Source: Faecalicatena sp. (GTDB lineage Bacteria; Bacillota; Clostridia; Lachnospirales; Lachnospiraceae). From it: a stretch of 9,148 nucleotides of DNA. The stretch covers positions 1 through 9,148 of the forward strand of contig VSNK01000225.1 of NCBI GenBank assembly GCA_009774255.1, written 5' to 3'. Position 1 is the stretch's first letter. Each line of letters begins with the position of its first letter. A program made the translations under genes and the position numbers. The notes beneath the pieces are model-generated. The model was not told the DNA's origin, did no database searches, and saw only the letters and a list, made by a program, of their open reading frames with translations. Shown here one piece after another: positions 1 to 6,657 of this stretch.

Positions 1-1563
1 CTCCAACAGCCTCCGGCACGTTCCTATAAGTTCCTTAAATTTATCAAATTGCGAATCAATATATGCCTGTTTCTGTCTCCTTAAAGAATTTATTGTATCA
101 CGATAAGGCTTTTTTTTGCTATAAATAATATCTATTTCAGCATTCAATAAGTTTATATCTCCTTGAACTGCTGTATAGTCTTCCGACAAGGAATCCAGTT
201 CACTTTTATATCTGTCAATATCCAAGTTCCTTCTCTCTAAGTTTGCCTTGTGATATGCAGCATGTTTGTTTTCTTCCTCTATTTCCCTGTTGCAAGACTC
301 CACTCGTCCCATAAATTCGTCATTTTCTGCCCCCGCCTTATTAATATAATAGCTTAGACTGTTCAATTTGCTGATTTTGTCACTAAACCTCGGATCATTC
401 GTATGAGAATTCTTAATTTCCCGCACAGTCTGTGATAGACACTTGTGTTCCCAGCACAAAGAACCTCTTCTCTCCCGTGCTCTAGCCGCAATACCCAGAT
501 ATGTACTTTTCTGTTCTTTGATTTTACGAATATTTTCTCCATAGCCCTTTAACATCATTGCATCAAATTTATTCTCTTCAATGAGAGTATTCCGCTTATT
601 TTTCGCATCACTCTGGGCATTTTTTATTGCTTCCTGTCTAGACTTCTTATCGGCTATCTTATCCCTTTTTCCTTCAATCTCTTTTTGCAGCAGATCTATT
701 TTCTGCTGATTAACAAATATCTGATAGTCATACTCCCGGCAGACATCGCCTCTGGCGACATAATCCTCCCATATTTTCCGCGCCTCACTAAATAGTTGCT
801 GCTGCCTGCTTTGCAACGACTGTTGCAGTGCTTTCAAATCATCCATTCTTTCTTTCAATATATTGCCCACACGTTTTAGCTGCTCCCTCGCTGCCTTACA
901 GTCCTCAATTTTTCCATAAATCTGTCTTCTAATAACTTTCAGCTGTTCCTCTTCTTTTCTATATATGCGCAACTCTTCCTCTACCGTCTTTGCATAAAAC
1001 CATGCATTCTTTGCTAAACTGCCTTCACAGCAACCATACAATTTCTGCTGTAGTTCTGCATACTTTACCACTTCTGCATGTTCTTCTATCTTATCCGGAA
1101 TAACCCCTATCAATTCCTGATTGTGATATAAAATAAGATAATTATACATGGTGTCATCCGTCGCCCTTTCCAGCATCTGGAGCAGTTCTTTGCATTCTCC
1201 TATAGCTGTATAATAGTTTTTTTGATATTCAGATATGATTCTCTGTCTAATACCGCATAATTTCTGCCCTGTAAAAACATCCTGTTTTTGTTTCCCCAAC
1301 AGATGAATCTCAAAGGAACACTGTGAATATTCCAACAGTATTCTACACAACTCATTATATAGCTCTTTTGTGTTTTCATACTCTTCGACTTTTTCCTGCA
1401 CCAACTGGTTAAAGGACTGGTTTAGATAATTCTTGTAATCTGATACCTCAGCCTGCTTCTGGCTGATATAATTTTCCATATCCTGAGCAAGAAATTTTAC
1501 ATTCTCCCCTTTTTCCCGGAGTACAGTCCGATAAAACATTGCCAGTCTCTTCTTAAAAAACAT
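1..1563 (-). CDS. Long coiled-coil protein of unknown function (partial, C-terminus beyond left edge)
   Basis: I do not recognise this gene. The frame is open from an ATG at 1563 to the window edge, giving 521 visible residues without a stop. It starts MFFKKRLAMF, and the start is supported by a GAGGTGA ribosome site six to seven bases upstream, which overlaps the end of the preceding gene. The protein is extremely rich in Lys, Glu, Gln and Arg with heptad-like Leu/Ile spacing, especially from about residue 190 to the edge, so it should be mostly coiled coil. No signal peptide, membrane segment, Walker A loop or CxxC hook is visible, which argues against an SMC/Rad50-type ATPase, at least by its N-terminus. 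It lies only 4 bases after the 429-residue gene, so the two are almost certainly co-transcribed and may form a complex. Confidence is high that it is a gene and low for any function. Confidence 0.9.
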   Translation of the reverse strand, partial: MFFKKRLAMFYRTVLREKGENVKFLAQDMENYISQKQAEVSDYKNYLNQSFNQLVQEKVEEYENTKELYNELCRILLEYSQCSFEIHLLGKQKQDVFTGQKLCGIRQRIISEYQKNYYTAIGECKELLQMLERATDDTMYNYLILYHNQELIGVIPDKIEEHAEVVKYAELQQKLYGCCEGSLAKNAWFYAKTVEEELRIYRKEEEQLKVIRRQIYGKIEDCKAAREQLKRVGNILKERMDDLKALQQSLQSRQQQLFSEARKIWEDYVARGDVCREYDYQIFVNQQKIDLLQKEIEGKRDKIADKKSRQEAIKNAQSDAKNKRNTLIEENKFDAMMLKGYGENIRKIKEQKSTYLGIAARARERRGSLCWEHKCLSQTVREIKNSHTNDPRFSDKISKLNSLSYYINKAGAENDEFMGRVESCNREIEEENKHAAYHKANLERRNLDIDRYKSELDSLSEDYTAVQGDINLLNAEIDIIYSKKKPYRDTINSLRRQKQAYIDSQFDKFKELIGTCRRLLE

Positions 1564-1567
1564 ATAC

Positions 1568-2857
1568 TCACCTCAATATCGGGACAATATCTTCTGGATT
1601 CACTGCTGCTACAAAAGAATCTTCATCAAGTTGTTCTATAATCGTCCCAACCATTTTTTTCACTTCATCTGATGAACTTTTATCATCAATCTTCATCGTC
1701 TCTAATAAATCAATAAATTTACGGTTAACTTCTCTTTTCAGTTGCAGTTCTTTAGAAACAGCTTCATGCTCTCTTTCCATTTTTCTCAACTCGTAACATT
1801 TCGTTTCAATTTCTCCATTGATATATCGGACTGCCGATAGATACTGGCGATATTGTTCTTCTACTCCATAACGTAACTTTAACTCAAAGTCTGTTTTGAG
1901 TTCCTCTATAGCCGCATCATATCTCATCTCCAGCTGTCCGACACGCTGTCTCTGCATATCAAGCATAGTCTGTTTCATCTGATATGTTTTATAGTCCCAT
2001 CCAGCTCTTTTTAACAGAAATTCTTTTTCCATATTTACAAGAACATTCTTCCGGTACTTGTATTCCTCAAAATCAGAGATAATATTATACATCGGAATCA
2101 ACCCTTTCAGTCTGAAACCAGATGTTCCTGTAAAATCAGAAATATCATCCACAATCTGAAGGGGAATAATTGAAGTACCTTCCTGATCCTGTAAATGATG
2201 GTAAAAAGAACCCATTGAATTTTCTATTCTTGCATACGCATCCTTTTTCGCATTATTTATAATTGTCGTACGGATGCATGCCGTAACGCCTGTACAGAAT
2301 ACACTGCCCATGATTACTCCGGCCGGTGTTGCCAGCGCAGTCCCAATTGTTGCTCCCAAACCAACAATATGACTACAAATATTTTTCCCATATCCCCATG
2401 CCGCTCCAGTTAAACTTCCTAAAACATTATCTAAAGCTGATCTTGTAGTGCTTTCAATTAATTGATCTGCATCAATCTCTCCTCTATAGTGCTTATATGC
2501 ACTCCTGGAATACTCGTAGAAAAATCCGCTGGTAAAGTCTATTGCTATTTCCCCAAAGGTTTCAACATTCAACGCCTCTTTTAAAATAGAACTTATTCCG
2601 GTCTTCGCCCCATCATGCATGGCATCCGTCATTGACTTGCTTAGAATTGATGTAAATTCATGAAAGGACAATTCGTCAGACCTTCGGTAAAATAAGTCCA
2701 CAAGATCCTCAATTGTACTGACTGCAAAACTGGCAATCATGCTTCCTCCGACTTCTACTGACTGTTCTGATGCTTTAATAATAATATTATTATTATCATC
2801 ATTTCTCAACCGCAGCGGTGCATAACCAATTCCCTGATATATCATCTGTTTTTCCAT
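1568..2857 (-). CDS. Glycine-zipper and coiled-coil protein of unknown function (429 aa)
   Basis: No family is recognised. Residues about 1-130 are mixed, with an Asn/Ile run at 22-27. Residues about 143-200 form a Gly/Ala-rich hydrophobic segment with GxxxG spacing (G147, G151, G155; G168, G172; G180, G184), the pattern of glycine-zipper helices that insert or pack in membranes. Residues about 270-390 are charged and heptad-like and probably form a coiled coil; the tail is acidic. There is no signal peptide, so any membrane insertion would be internal or conditional. The ATG at 2857 has GAAGGA seven bases upstream. The gene is the first of a pair with the coiled-coil gene that starts 4 bases after its TGA. 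The preceding gene ends at 3215, so it probably has its own promoter. A pore- or scaffold-forming role is inference only. Confidence 0.9.
   Translation of the reverse strand: MEKQMIYQGIGYAPLRLRNDDNNNIIIKASEQSVEVGGSMIASFAVSTIEDLVDLFYRRSDELSFHEFTSILSKSMTDAMHDGAKTGISSILKEALNVETFGEIAIDFTSGFFYEYSRSAYKHYRGEIDADQLIESTTRSALDNVLGSLTGAAWGYGKNICSHIVGLGATIGTALATPAGVIMGSVFCTGVTACIRTTIINNAKKDAYARIENSMGSFYHHLQDQEGTSIIPLQIVDDISDFTGTSGFRLKGLIPMYNIISDFEEYKYRKNVLVNMEKEFLLKRAGWDYKTYQMKQTMLDMQRQRVGQLEMRYDAAIEELKTDFELKLRYGVEEQYRQYLSAVRYINGEIETKCYELRKMEREHEAVSKELQLKREVNRKFIDLLETMKIDDKSSSDEVKKMVGTIIEQLDEDSFVAAVNPEDIVPILR
2777..2794 (-). repeat. In-frame trinucleotide palindrome (AAT)3(ATT)3
   Basis: Read on the minus strand, three AAT codons are followed by three ATT codons. 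They form a perfect palindrome that extends one more base on each side (2776-2795). It encodes Asn22-Asn24 and Ile25-Ile27 of the glycine-zipper protein. Slippage here would add or remove whole codons rather than shift the frame. Confidence 0.8.
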
Positions 2858-2887
2858 TCCTTCTTCCTTCGTTATACTCTAAAGATT

Positions 2888-2919
2888 ATTGTAACAAATT
2901 CCAAAACATTTACTGTTTT
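2888..2919 (-). promoter_or_regulatory. Candidate extended -10 promoter with overlapping dyad
   Basis: On the minus strand TGTTACAAT (2896-2888) matches the extended -10 form TGnTATAAT with one mismatch. It would place transcription start near 2881, about 24 bases before the ATG at 2857. Six bases upstream lies a 6-bp dyad, AAAACA-N5-TGTTTT (arms 2903-2908 and 2914-2919). It would cover the -35 position and could be a repressor site. There is no convincing -35 hexamer, which is typical of extended -10 promoters. The call rests on pattern only. Confidence 0.3.
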
Positions 2920-2945
2920 AAGCTAATCAGAATACTATCATGAGT

Positions 2946-3010
2946 TACCTTTTCAAACATTCCAAATATACAAAATATCTATGACAAAATTTCATCATAC
3001 TTTTTCAAAC
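2946..3010. repeat. Short direct repeat upstream of the left-hand unit
   Basis: Two 13-base copies (2946-2958 and 2998-3010) differ at one base: taccttttcaaac and tactttttcaaac. They start 52 bases apart, about five helical turns. On the minus strand each contains TTTGAAAA. They lie upstream of the candidate promoter and could be regulator half-sites, but AT-rich DNA produces such matches by chance. Confidence 0.3.
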
Positions 3011-3167
3011 TTCTATACATTTGATAATATAGTCATTATACATTTTTCTATATAATGCGACAACATCTTTTATCATATCCGATGACTATCACAACATATC
3101 TAAAAATATTTTTATCTATGTCATATCAACAATGGATGTTCATTGCTCGATGTATAGCGAAAGAACC

Positions 3168-3205
3168 TGCTAATCCGATACTGCACAAACAATATCGGAT
3201 TAGCA
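3168..3205 (-). terminator. Perfect 13-bp inverted repeat, probable terminator of the central unit
   Basis: The arms tgctaatccgata (3168-3180) and tatcggattagca (3193-3205) are exact complements around a 12-base loop. On the minus strand the hairpin begins 9 bases after the TAG that ends the 107-residue gene. It is followed by GGTTCTTTC, a poor U tract. Position favours a terminator or a 3' stabilising hairpin; the weak tract lowers confidence. Confidence 0.6.
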
Positions 3206-3214
3206 AGTGTGTTA

Positions 3215-3538
3215 CTATTCCATCAGCATCTTCCAGACGCCCTCTGCTTCGGAAAACTCTTCAGCAAATTCCTGGCTCGATGTACTAAATTCTTCGTATG
3301 TATCTACAAAACCGTATTTCAACTGATCTAATTCTACCTCTCCCAATCTATAATCCCGTTGAAAGATTTCCCATGACTCTTTTTTATCATCGCTTTGGTA
3401 CAGCATATCACCGATTTTTATTTTTGATCCAACCATAATATAGATTACCTCTAAATCCATTGATATCCCGACCAGTCTCATACTGCTGTACTCTTTCCAT
3501 TCATTACAGGAAAAAAGCAAAAAATATTGTTTAATCAT
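3215..3538 (-). CDS. Small conserved-type protein of unknown function, mobile-element style (107 aa)
   Basis: The protein begins MIKQYFLLFS and has the look of small hypothetical proteins that I associate with integrative elements and phages of gut Firmicutes (a FLLFSCNEWKEYSSMRL block at residues 6-22, followed by an alpha/beta middle and an acidic end). This recognition is from memory and no function is known to me. The reading frame continues upstream to an ATG at 3649, which would give 144 residues. I prefer the ATG at 3538 because GGAGG lies eight bases before it and because the longer form would overlap the preceding gene by 119 bases. With this start the overlap is 8 bases (3531-3538), implying translational coupling. 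There is no signal peptide or membrane helix. The acidic tail (about residues 79-99) is Glu/Ser-rich. Confidence 0.85.
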   Translation of the reverse strand: MIKQYFLLFSCNEWKEYSSMRLVGISMDLEVIYIMVGSKIKIGDMLYQSDDKKESWEIFQRDYRLGEVELDQLKYGFVDTYEEFSTSSQEFAEEFSEAEGVWKMLME

Positions 3539-4130
3539 CCTCAGCTCCTCCCTGGTAAAAGGAAAACATCTCCTTAAAACATGTACCGCACATATTCTGG
3601 CCTTTTGCAAAAAGCCCTCTTTCCTCACAGGACATGTTTGGAAAGACATTCTGTATCAGATATGGCGCACCATCCTGATACTCCCGGTATTTTTGTGCCT
3701 CTTCCTTTTTCACGGTAAAACAAAAATCCTTATAACAGATCCGACAGCTCGCAGTAAGATACTCTTCATCCTTCCCAAGGGCCTCCTGCCATGTAAGATA
3801 CTGCTCATAATTTTCATTTGTGCAATCCTTTAGCACTTCCTCCTTAAATGAAAATTCCGGATACACCACATAGCCGGACTGATGCTTTTTTCCGGTTCTT
3901 TTCCCGACCCCTTCTTCCTCCAGCACGTCCACAATATCCACCCCCATATTATTTACATCAATATAAGCGCAATTTCTTCCCGGTGCATCGTCCAGGCAGC
4001 AGGTAAGATTACCATATGGCTCGCCCTCCTCAAACAATGCAATTGCCAAAGTCCTATTATATGCATAATATGTCGGCCAAACCTCCAGCTTTTTTCCTGT
4101 CCGTAATTTTAAAAATCTACTCATTTTCAT
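3531..4130 (-). CDS. DUF4313-like protein with C-terminal two-CxxC zinc-ribbon-type domain (199 aa)
   Basis: The N-terminal part (about residues 14-65: YYAYNRTLAI, then EPYGNLTCCL and an acidic stretch) resembles DUF4313, a domain of unknown function known to me from integrative elements of Firmicutes. The C-terminal part has two CxxC pairs (C129/C132 and C181/C184) separated by YLIQNVFPNMSCEERGLF, a layout suggesting one treble-clef or zinc-ribbon fold, with C137 as an extra cysteine. Joining the two parts in one protein is noteworthy. Two in-frame ATGs (4130 and 4124) are possible; AAGGG lies seven bases before the first, while GGAAGG serves the second almost equally well. It overlaps the downstream 107-residue gene by 8 bases. 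Cytoplasmic; function unknown. Domain calls are from memory of motifs, not from a search. Confidence 0.88.
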   Translation of the reverse strand: MKMSRFLKLRTGKKLEVWPTYYAYNRTLAIALFEEGEPYGNLTCCLDDAPGRNCAYIDVNNMGVDIVDVLEEEGVGKRTGKKHQSGYVVYPEFSFKEEVLKDCTNENYEQYLTWQEALGKDEEYLTASCRICYKDFCFTVKKEEAQKYREYQDGAPYLIQNVFPNMSCEERGLFAKGQNMCGTCFKEMFSFYQGGAEDD

Positions 4131-4204
4131 CTTCCTTCCCTTGTCATCTTTTTCATTCCATCATTTCTGCCACTAATTCCTAATTCTTCCTTGCCTTTCC
4201 TCAT
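4127..4204 (-). CDS. Possible 25-residue bridging ORF
   Basis: An ATG at 4204 overlaps the TGA of the 818-residue gene (ATGA) and has AAGGAG six bases upstream inside the end of that gene. The frame runs 25 codons and stops at a TGA that itself overlaps the ATG of the 199-residue gene (ATGA again). The peptide begins MRKGKEELGI, is very basic and hydrophilic, and ends MTREGR. It may be a real small protein, a coupling device that carries ribosomes across the gap, or the start of a gene whose remainder was replaced. The ribosome site is the strongest evidence that it is translated. Confidence 0.45.
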   Translation of the reverse strand: MRKGKEELGISGRNDGMKKMTREGR

Positions 4205-6657
4205 AAATAACTCCTTCCATACTCTAATCTCTTTTTGTTTTCCACAAGAAAAACATACTTCCGATAGCTGCCCTCCTGCTCTATGCGGTTATCGCCTCCT
4301 ATACTGTCAAGATACTGCTCACCGGCCTTTGACCGGGAGATAAACATGGATATTCCCATACACACCATATCCTTTGGCCTCCATTCCTTATAAAACAGGC
4401 TGGCCGCAAACTGTACCCCCATCAATCTTGCCTTCTTCTTCATCAGCCTAAGTATCAGCTCTATTGCCGGACCGGCCATATCCTGCGGGAGCTTCGACAT
4501 ATACGCCGTTTCCAAAAACAATATCAGTTCCTCCTTCTGCTCCACTTCCTCTTTTTGTTTCTCGTTTTGCCGAGATATCGGCACAGACAGGTCTGCAAAC
4601 TCAAGCTGCGGCAGGCTGCTATCCTTCTTTACACTTCCATAAATCCCTTTGGTCAGGCGGATCGCGGCGCGCAGCACAATTTTTCCATCCAATGACAGAT
4701 ATATAACCTTTTTATTCGCATCGTGGCATGCCAGCAGACATTGCTTGTATACACCGTCCACATAGGAAAGACAGGTAGCCTCCGGCACCTGCCCCATCTG
4801 CATAACCGGCAGCAATCCATCTTCTTCCCAAACATGCAGCCGGCCGCTTTTCCCCTGTATATTTTCCATCCATCTGTTCCTGCTGGAATCAGAAATCGGA
4901 TAATCCAGCTCAACCGCCAGGTCATCCCTGAAATATTTTAATTCCCGGAACCTGCCCATCAGCTCCGCATATACCAGCCGCCTGAGCGCTTCTTTTTTCT
5001 TCGGCACATTTCTCAGATATGTGCCCATGATATATGCGCCGTCTTTGTAGATAAACTCTTTGATCCGCACCTCATTATCCCGGATAAATTCCTCACTGAA
5101 GCCGAAAGATTCTTTCAGCTTCTGCCAGTCTTCATTCTTGTCCAAGATCTGTTCCCTGATGATCTGTATATCTTTCTCCCCCTGGAAAAGACCCGTATTC
5201 CTGCAGATATACCTTGCTTCAGCCACCGTCTTTATGTCCCCAATCAAATACTGCATCTGTTCGTAATGCTCCAAAAGCCGCATTCCTACTATATTATCCA
5301 GTCCTTTGATATGGGAAAATGTTCTTTGCATCCACACAGAGAAAGGCTGCACTGACAACTGCCTGGCCAGCGGAGGGATCTCCATATCTATCTGCAGGCA
5401 GTTCTTATTGATTACTTCCCGTATTACCTTTAACCGCGCGTCCACCCTGGCGAGCGACAAATTCAGATAAAGATCGGCATACCGTTTAGGCAGACCGCTC
5501 AGAACCCGTATCTCCTCAAACGTGTTTTCTCTATCATAGAACCATTCCAGAATATCTATCGGCCACTGTTTTATCTTGAGACATTGCTCCAGATTCCTTG
5601 CATTTATCGTATTGAGATTGATCACCCGGTCATAAAACTCTCTCTGAAACAGGATAGAGTGAAACGGTATCGAAAGAAAAAGTTCTTTTTTCTTCTTGAT
5701 CAGGGAAAGAAATGCCTTTTTCTTATGGGTGATGGCATAAATCATCAAATCCTCTATCCGTTCACCCTTCCATTCCTCTATAAACTCATTATTATAGAAA
5801 AACGCAATATAAGAAGCCCTGTTCCCCGTCATCTGGTGCGCTTCTTTATCCATTCCGTTCGCCACCTTATCTTTCAAGCGGCGAAGATCATACACCAGGG
5901 AGTGATTGCCAAGCAGGAGTTCCATAAAAGAAGGCTTCTCATCATCAGTAAAAAAACGATCTGCCCATTGTAAAAAATCTCTGATAGTTTCCGGCTGCTC
6001 TTTGATCTGCCGGAAATTCTCGTCATCTACGTGCTGCCTGCTGCCTCCTATTCTCAATATCTCGTCCAACACCTCAAATATTTCATGACTGTGGGCAATG
6101 TCAGAAAGGCAGCCCTCATAATTAGACATCGTATTAAGCATCTTGCCCGCAACTACTTTACTGTAAAAAATCTTCCTGTTTTCTGCCAGCAGACTTTCCC
6201 CGCAAGTCTTTTGCAGTGAAAAATAATTGTGTAATCCGCTTCTTAGCAAAGACTTTTGCTCCAATGACAGTTCCAGATCCTGATAATACTTAAGATATAC
6301 CAGCAAATGCTCCCCGGCCACATCCTGATCCATTAAAATGTCAGCAACTCTTTCCTTATTATATAGCAGCAATTCTTCTGCTTCTGTCTGTCTCAGCAGC
6401 GTTCCCACTCTTGCCGGTGACGAACCATTCTGCAGAAGCCCCAGGACATATCCTAACAATTCAGGTGTCTCAATCAGGCGTTTCTGCACATCCGCTTCTA
6501 AATACTGGAATTGGGAAACTGCTTCCGATTCCATCACCTTCTGGCAGCCATCCAACAATAGCTGCTCGTCACACTGTTTCGTCAGGATTTTCTTCATTCC
6601 TGTTTTTTCAAGCAGCCGGCAACATTCCCTCCGTATCCTAATCTTTTCCACATTCAT
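4201..6657 (-). CDS. Large helical protein with distinctive C-terminal Cys/DANKK domain, unknown function (818 aa)
   Basis: I cannot name this family. Residues about 1-560 read as continuous alpha-helix with alternating Leu/Ile and charged residues, like a helical-repeat scaffold. From about residue 565 the character changes: a PISD...RNRW stretch leads into a block with C629, C640, C644, D646-A-N-K-K and a following beta-strand-like segment ending RAAIRLTKG (about residue 672). A charged linker, a FLETAYMS strand (about 708-718), an amphipathic helix and FISRSKAGEQYLDSIGG (about 767-783) follow. I have an impression of having seen this Cys/DANK block in other uncharacterised bacterial proteins, but cannot cite a family. 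There is no P-loop, signal peptide or membrane helix. The ATG at 6657 has GGAGG nine bases upstream, inside the 711-residue gene, which it overlaps by 20 bases. Confidence 0.92.
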   Translation of the reverse strand: MNVEKIRIRRECCRLLEKTGMKKILTKQCDEQLLLDGCQKVMESEAVSQFQYLEADVQKRLIETPELLGYVLGLLQNGSSPARVGTLLRQTEAEELLLYNKERVADILMDQDVAGEHLLVYLKYYQDLELSLEQKSLLRSGLHNYFSLQKTCGESLLAENRKIFYSKVVAGKMLNTMSNYEGCLSDIAHSHEIFEVLDEILRIGGSRQHVDDENFRQIKEQPETIRDFLQWADRFFTDDEKPSFMELLLGNHSLVYDLRRLKDKVANGMDKEAHQMTGNRASYIAFFYNNEFIEEWKGERIEDLMIYAITHKKKAFLSLIKKKKELFLSIPFHSILFQREFYDRVINLNTINARNLEQCLKIKQWPIDILEWFYDRENTFEEIRVLSGLPKRYADLYLNLSLARVDARLKVIREVINKNCLQIDMEIPPLARQLSVQPFSVWMQRTFSHIKGLDNIVGMRLLEHYEQMQYLIGDIKTVAEARYICRNTGLFQGEKDIQIIREQILDKNEDWQKLKESFGFSEEFIRDNEVRIKEFIYKDGAYIMGTYLRNVPKKKEALRRLVYAELMGRFRELKYFRDDLAVELDYPISDSSRNRWMENIQGKSGRLHVWEEDGLLPVMQMGQVPEATCLSYVDGVYKQCLLACHDANKKVIYLSLDGKIVLRAAIRLTKGIYGSVKKDSSLPQLEFADLSVPISRQNEKQKEEVEQKEELILFLETAYMSKLPQDMAGPAIELILRLMKKKARLMGVQFAASLFYKEWRPKDMVCMGISMFISRSKAGEQYLDSIGGDNRIEQEGSYRKYVFLVENKKRLEYGRSYL

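Larger units (their letters stand above)
2858..3167. other. AT-rich intergenic region without a gene
   Basis: About 310 bases separate the presumed terminator of the central unit from the left-hand pair. The region is strongly AT-rich. Apart from the candidate promoter, dyad and direct repeat listed separately, and the GAAGGA ribosome site just before 2857, I see no RNA gene and no ORF with a ribosome site. Confidence 0.6.

Noticed and set aside
1..1563. SMC/Rad50-like ATPase for the long coiled-coil protein
   Set aside because: There is no Walker A motif near the N-terminus and no CxxC hook in the visible part; only the coiled-coil character is shared.
3055..3288. Plus-strand ORF of 77 codons across the intergenic region
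   Set aside because: It has no ribosome site, runs through the inverted repeat at 3168-3205 and ends antisense inside the 107-residue gene.
3539..3649. Longer N-terminus (144 residues) for the 107-residue protein
   Set aside because: It would overlap the upstream gene by 119 bases, whereas the ATG at 3538 has GGAGG at the right distance and the typical short overlap.
5584..5973. Plus-strand ORF of 129 codons
   Set aside because: It is entirely antisense to the 818-residue gene, whose frame is uninterrupted; no initiation signal.
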